A stretch of DNA of 64,000 nt from Paenibacillus sp. FSL W8-0426 (lineage in GTDB: Bacteria > Bacillota > Bacilli > Paenibacillales > Paenibacillaceae), in assembly GCF_037969725.1 (NCBI RefSeq), contig NZ_CP150203.1, positions 5,806,001-5,870,000 of the forward strand. The letters are read 5' to 3'. The position numbers and the translations under genes were made by a program. Below the pieces are notes generated by a model, which did not search any database, was not told where the DNA came from, and saw only the letters and a program-made list of their open reading frames with translations. Positions 63,965-64,000 of the stretch are shown here, one piece after another; the first letter of the stretch is position 1; every line of letters begins with the position of its first letter.

Positions 63965-64000
63965 ACGTATGAGAGTTTGAACTCTCAAAACTGAGCAACG

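Overview
The window looks like part of a Paenibacillus-type (spore-forming, low-to-mid GC Firmicutes) chromosome. The pointers are a small acid-soluble spore protein (sspI) beside a SpoU methylase, copper-amine-oxidase-like stalk domains on secreted proteins, a LiaFSR/Psp envelope-stress operon, AraC-type regulators with a membrane sensor, and a 15-gene tRNA block in the order of the Bacillus trnD cluster. Species assignment is inference; the 16S gene lies beyond the right edge.

Layout. (1) 1-15.6 kb is accessory in character. Mostly single, leftward genes (VOC protein, LRR- and RCC1-type secreted proteins, a two-component flavin monooxygenase with its TetR regulator, RibD-type reductase, XRE/membrane pair, SUKH protein and several unrecognised small proteins) are separated by copies of an about 90-bp dispersed repeat. 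An IS110-family insertion sequence has split one copy of that repeat. (2) 15.7-24.9 kb is a xylan-to-2-oxoglutarate module: secreted GH30 glucuronoxylanase, GH43 xylosidase, YjhG/YagF-type xylonate dehydratase, 2-oxoglutarate semialdehyde dehydrogenase and an FAH-family dehydratase, with a divergent AraC regulator. Together these resemble the lower Weimberg pathway. (3) 25-39 kb holds a two-component system facing an ABC-2 transporter and a DUF4097 lipoprotein, a MerR-controlled aldo/keto reductase, DinB proteins, an acetyltransferase/MATE pair with AraC regulator, a HAD phosphatase, gene remnants, more repeat copies, and a stand-alone UMP kinase behind a probable leader-peptide attenuator. 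(4) 39-58.8 kb is more core-like: MFS transporter, SpoU methylase, Ktr potassium-channel regulator, sspI, prfC, DoxX, zwf, ywmB, an eight-gene Lia/Psp operon with doubled PspA and PspC genes, a large AraC-type membrane regulator and a methyltransferase. (5) 58.88-64 kb is an rRNA/tRNA operon on the minus strand, read 5S - tRNA-Ile - tRNA-Ala - 23S - 15 tRNAs. The 5S gene lies upstream of 23S, with none between 23S and tRNA-Asn.

The most notable signals are three. The dispersed repeat has direct-repeat ends and a terminator hairpin, and it often supplies the stop codon of the neighbouring leftward gene. The IS110-family element has an upstream non-coding region that reads like a bridge RNA whose guide segments match that same repeat. 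The leader peptide plus terminator sits in front of the orphan UMP kinase. All calls come from reading the sequence; no database search was run.
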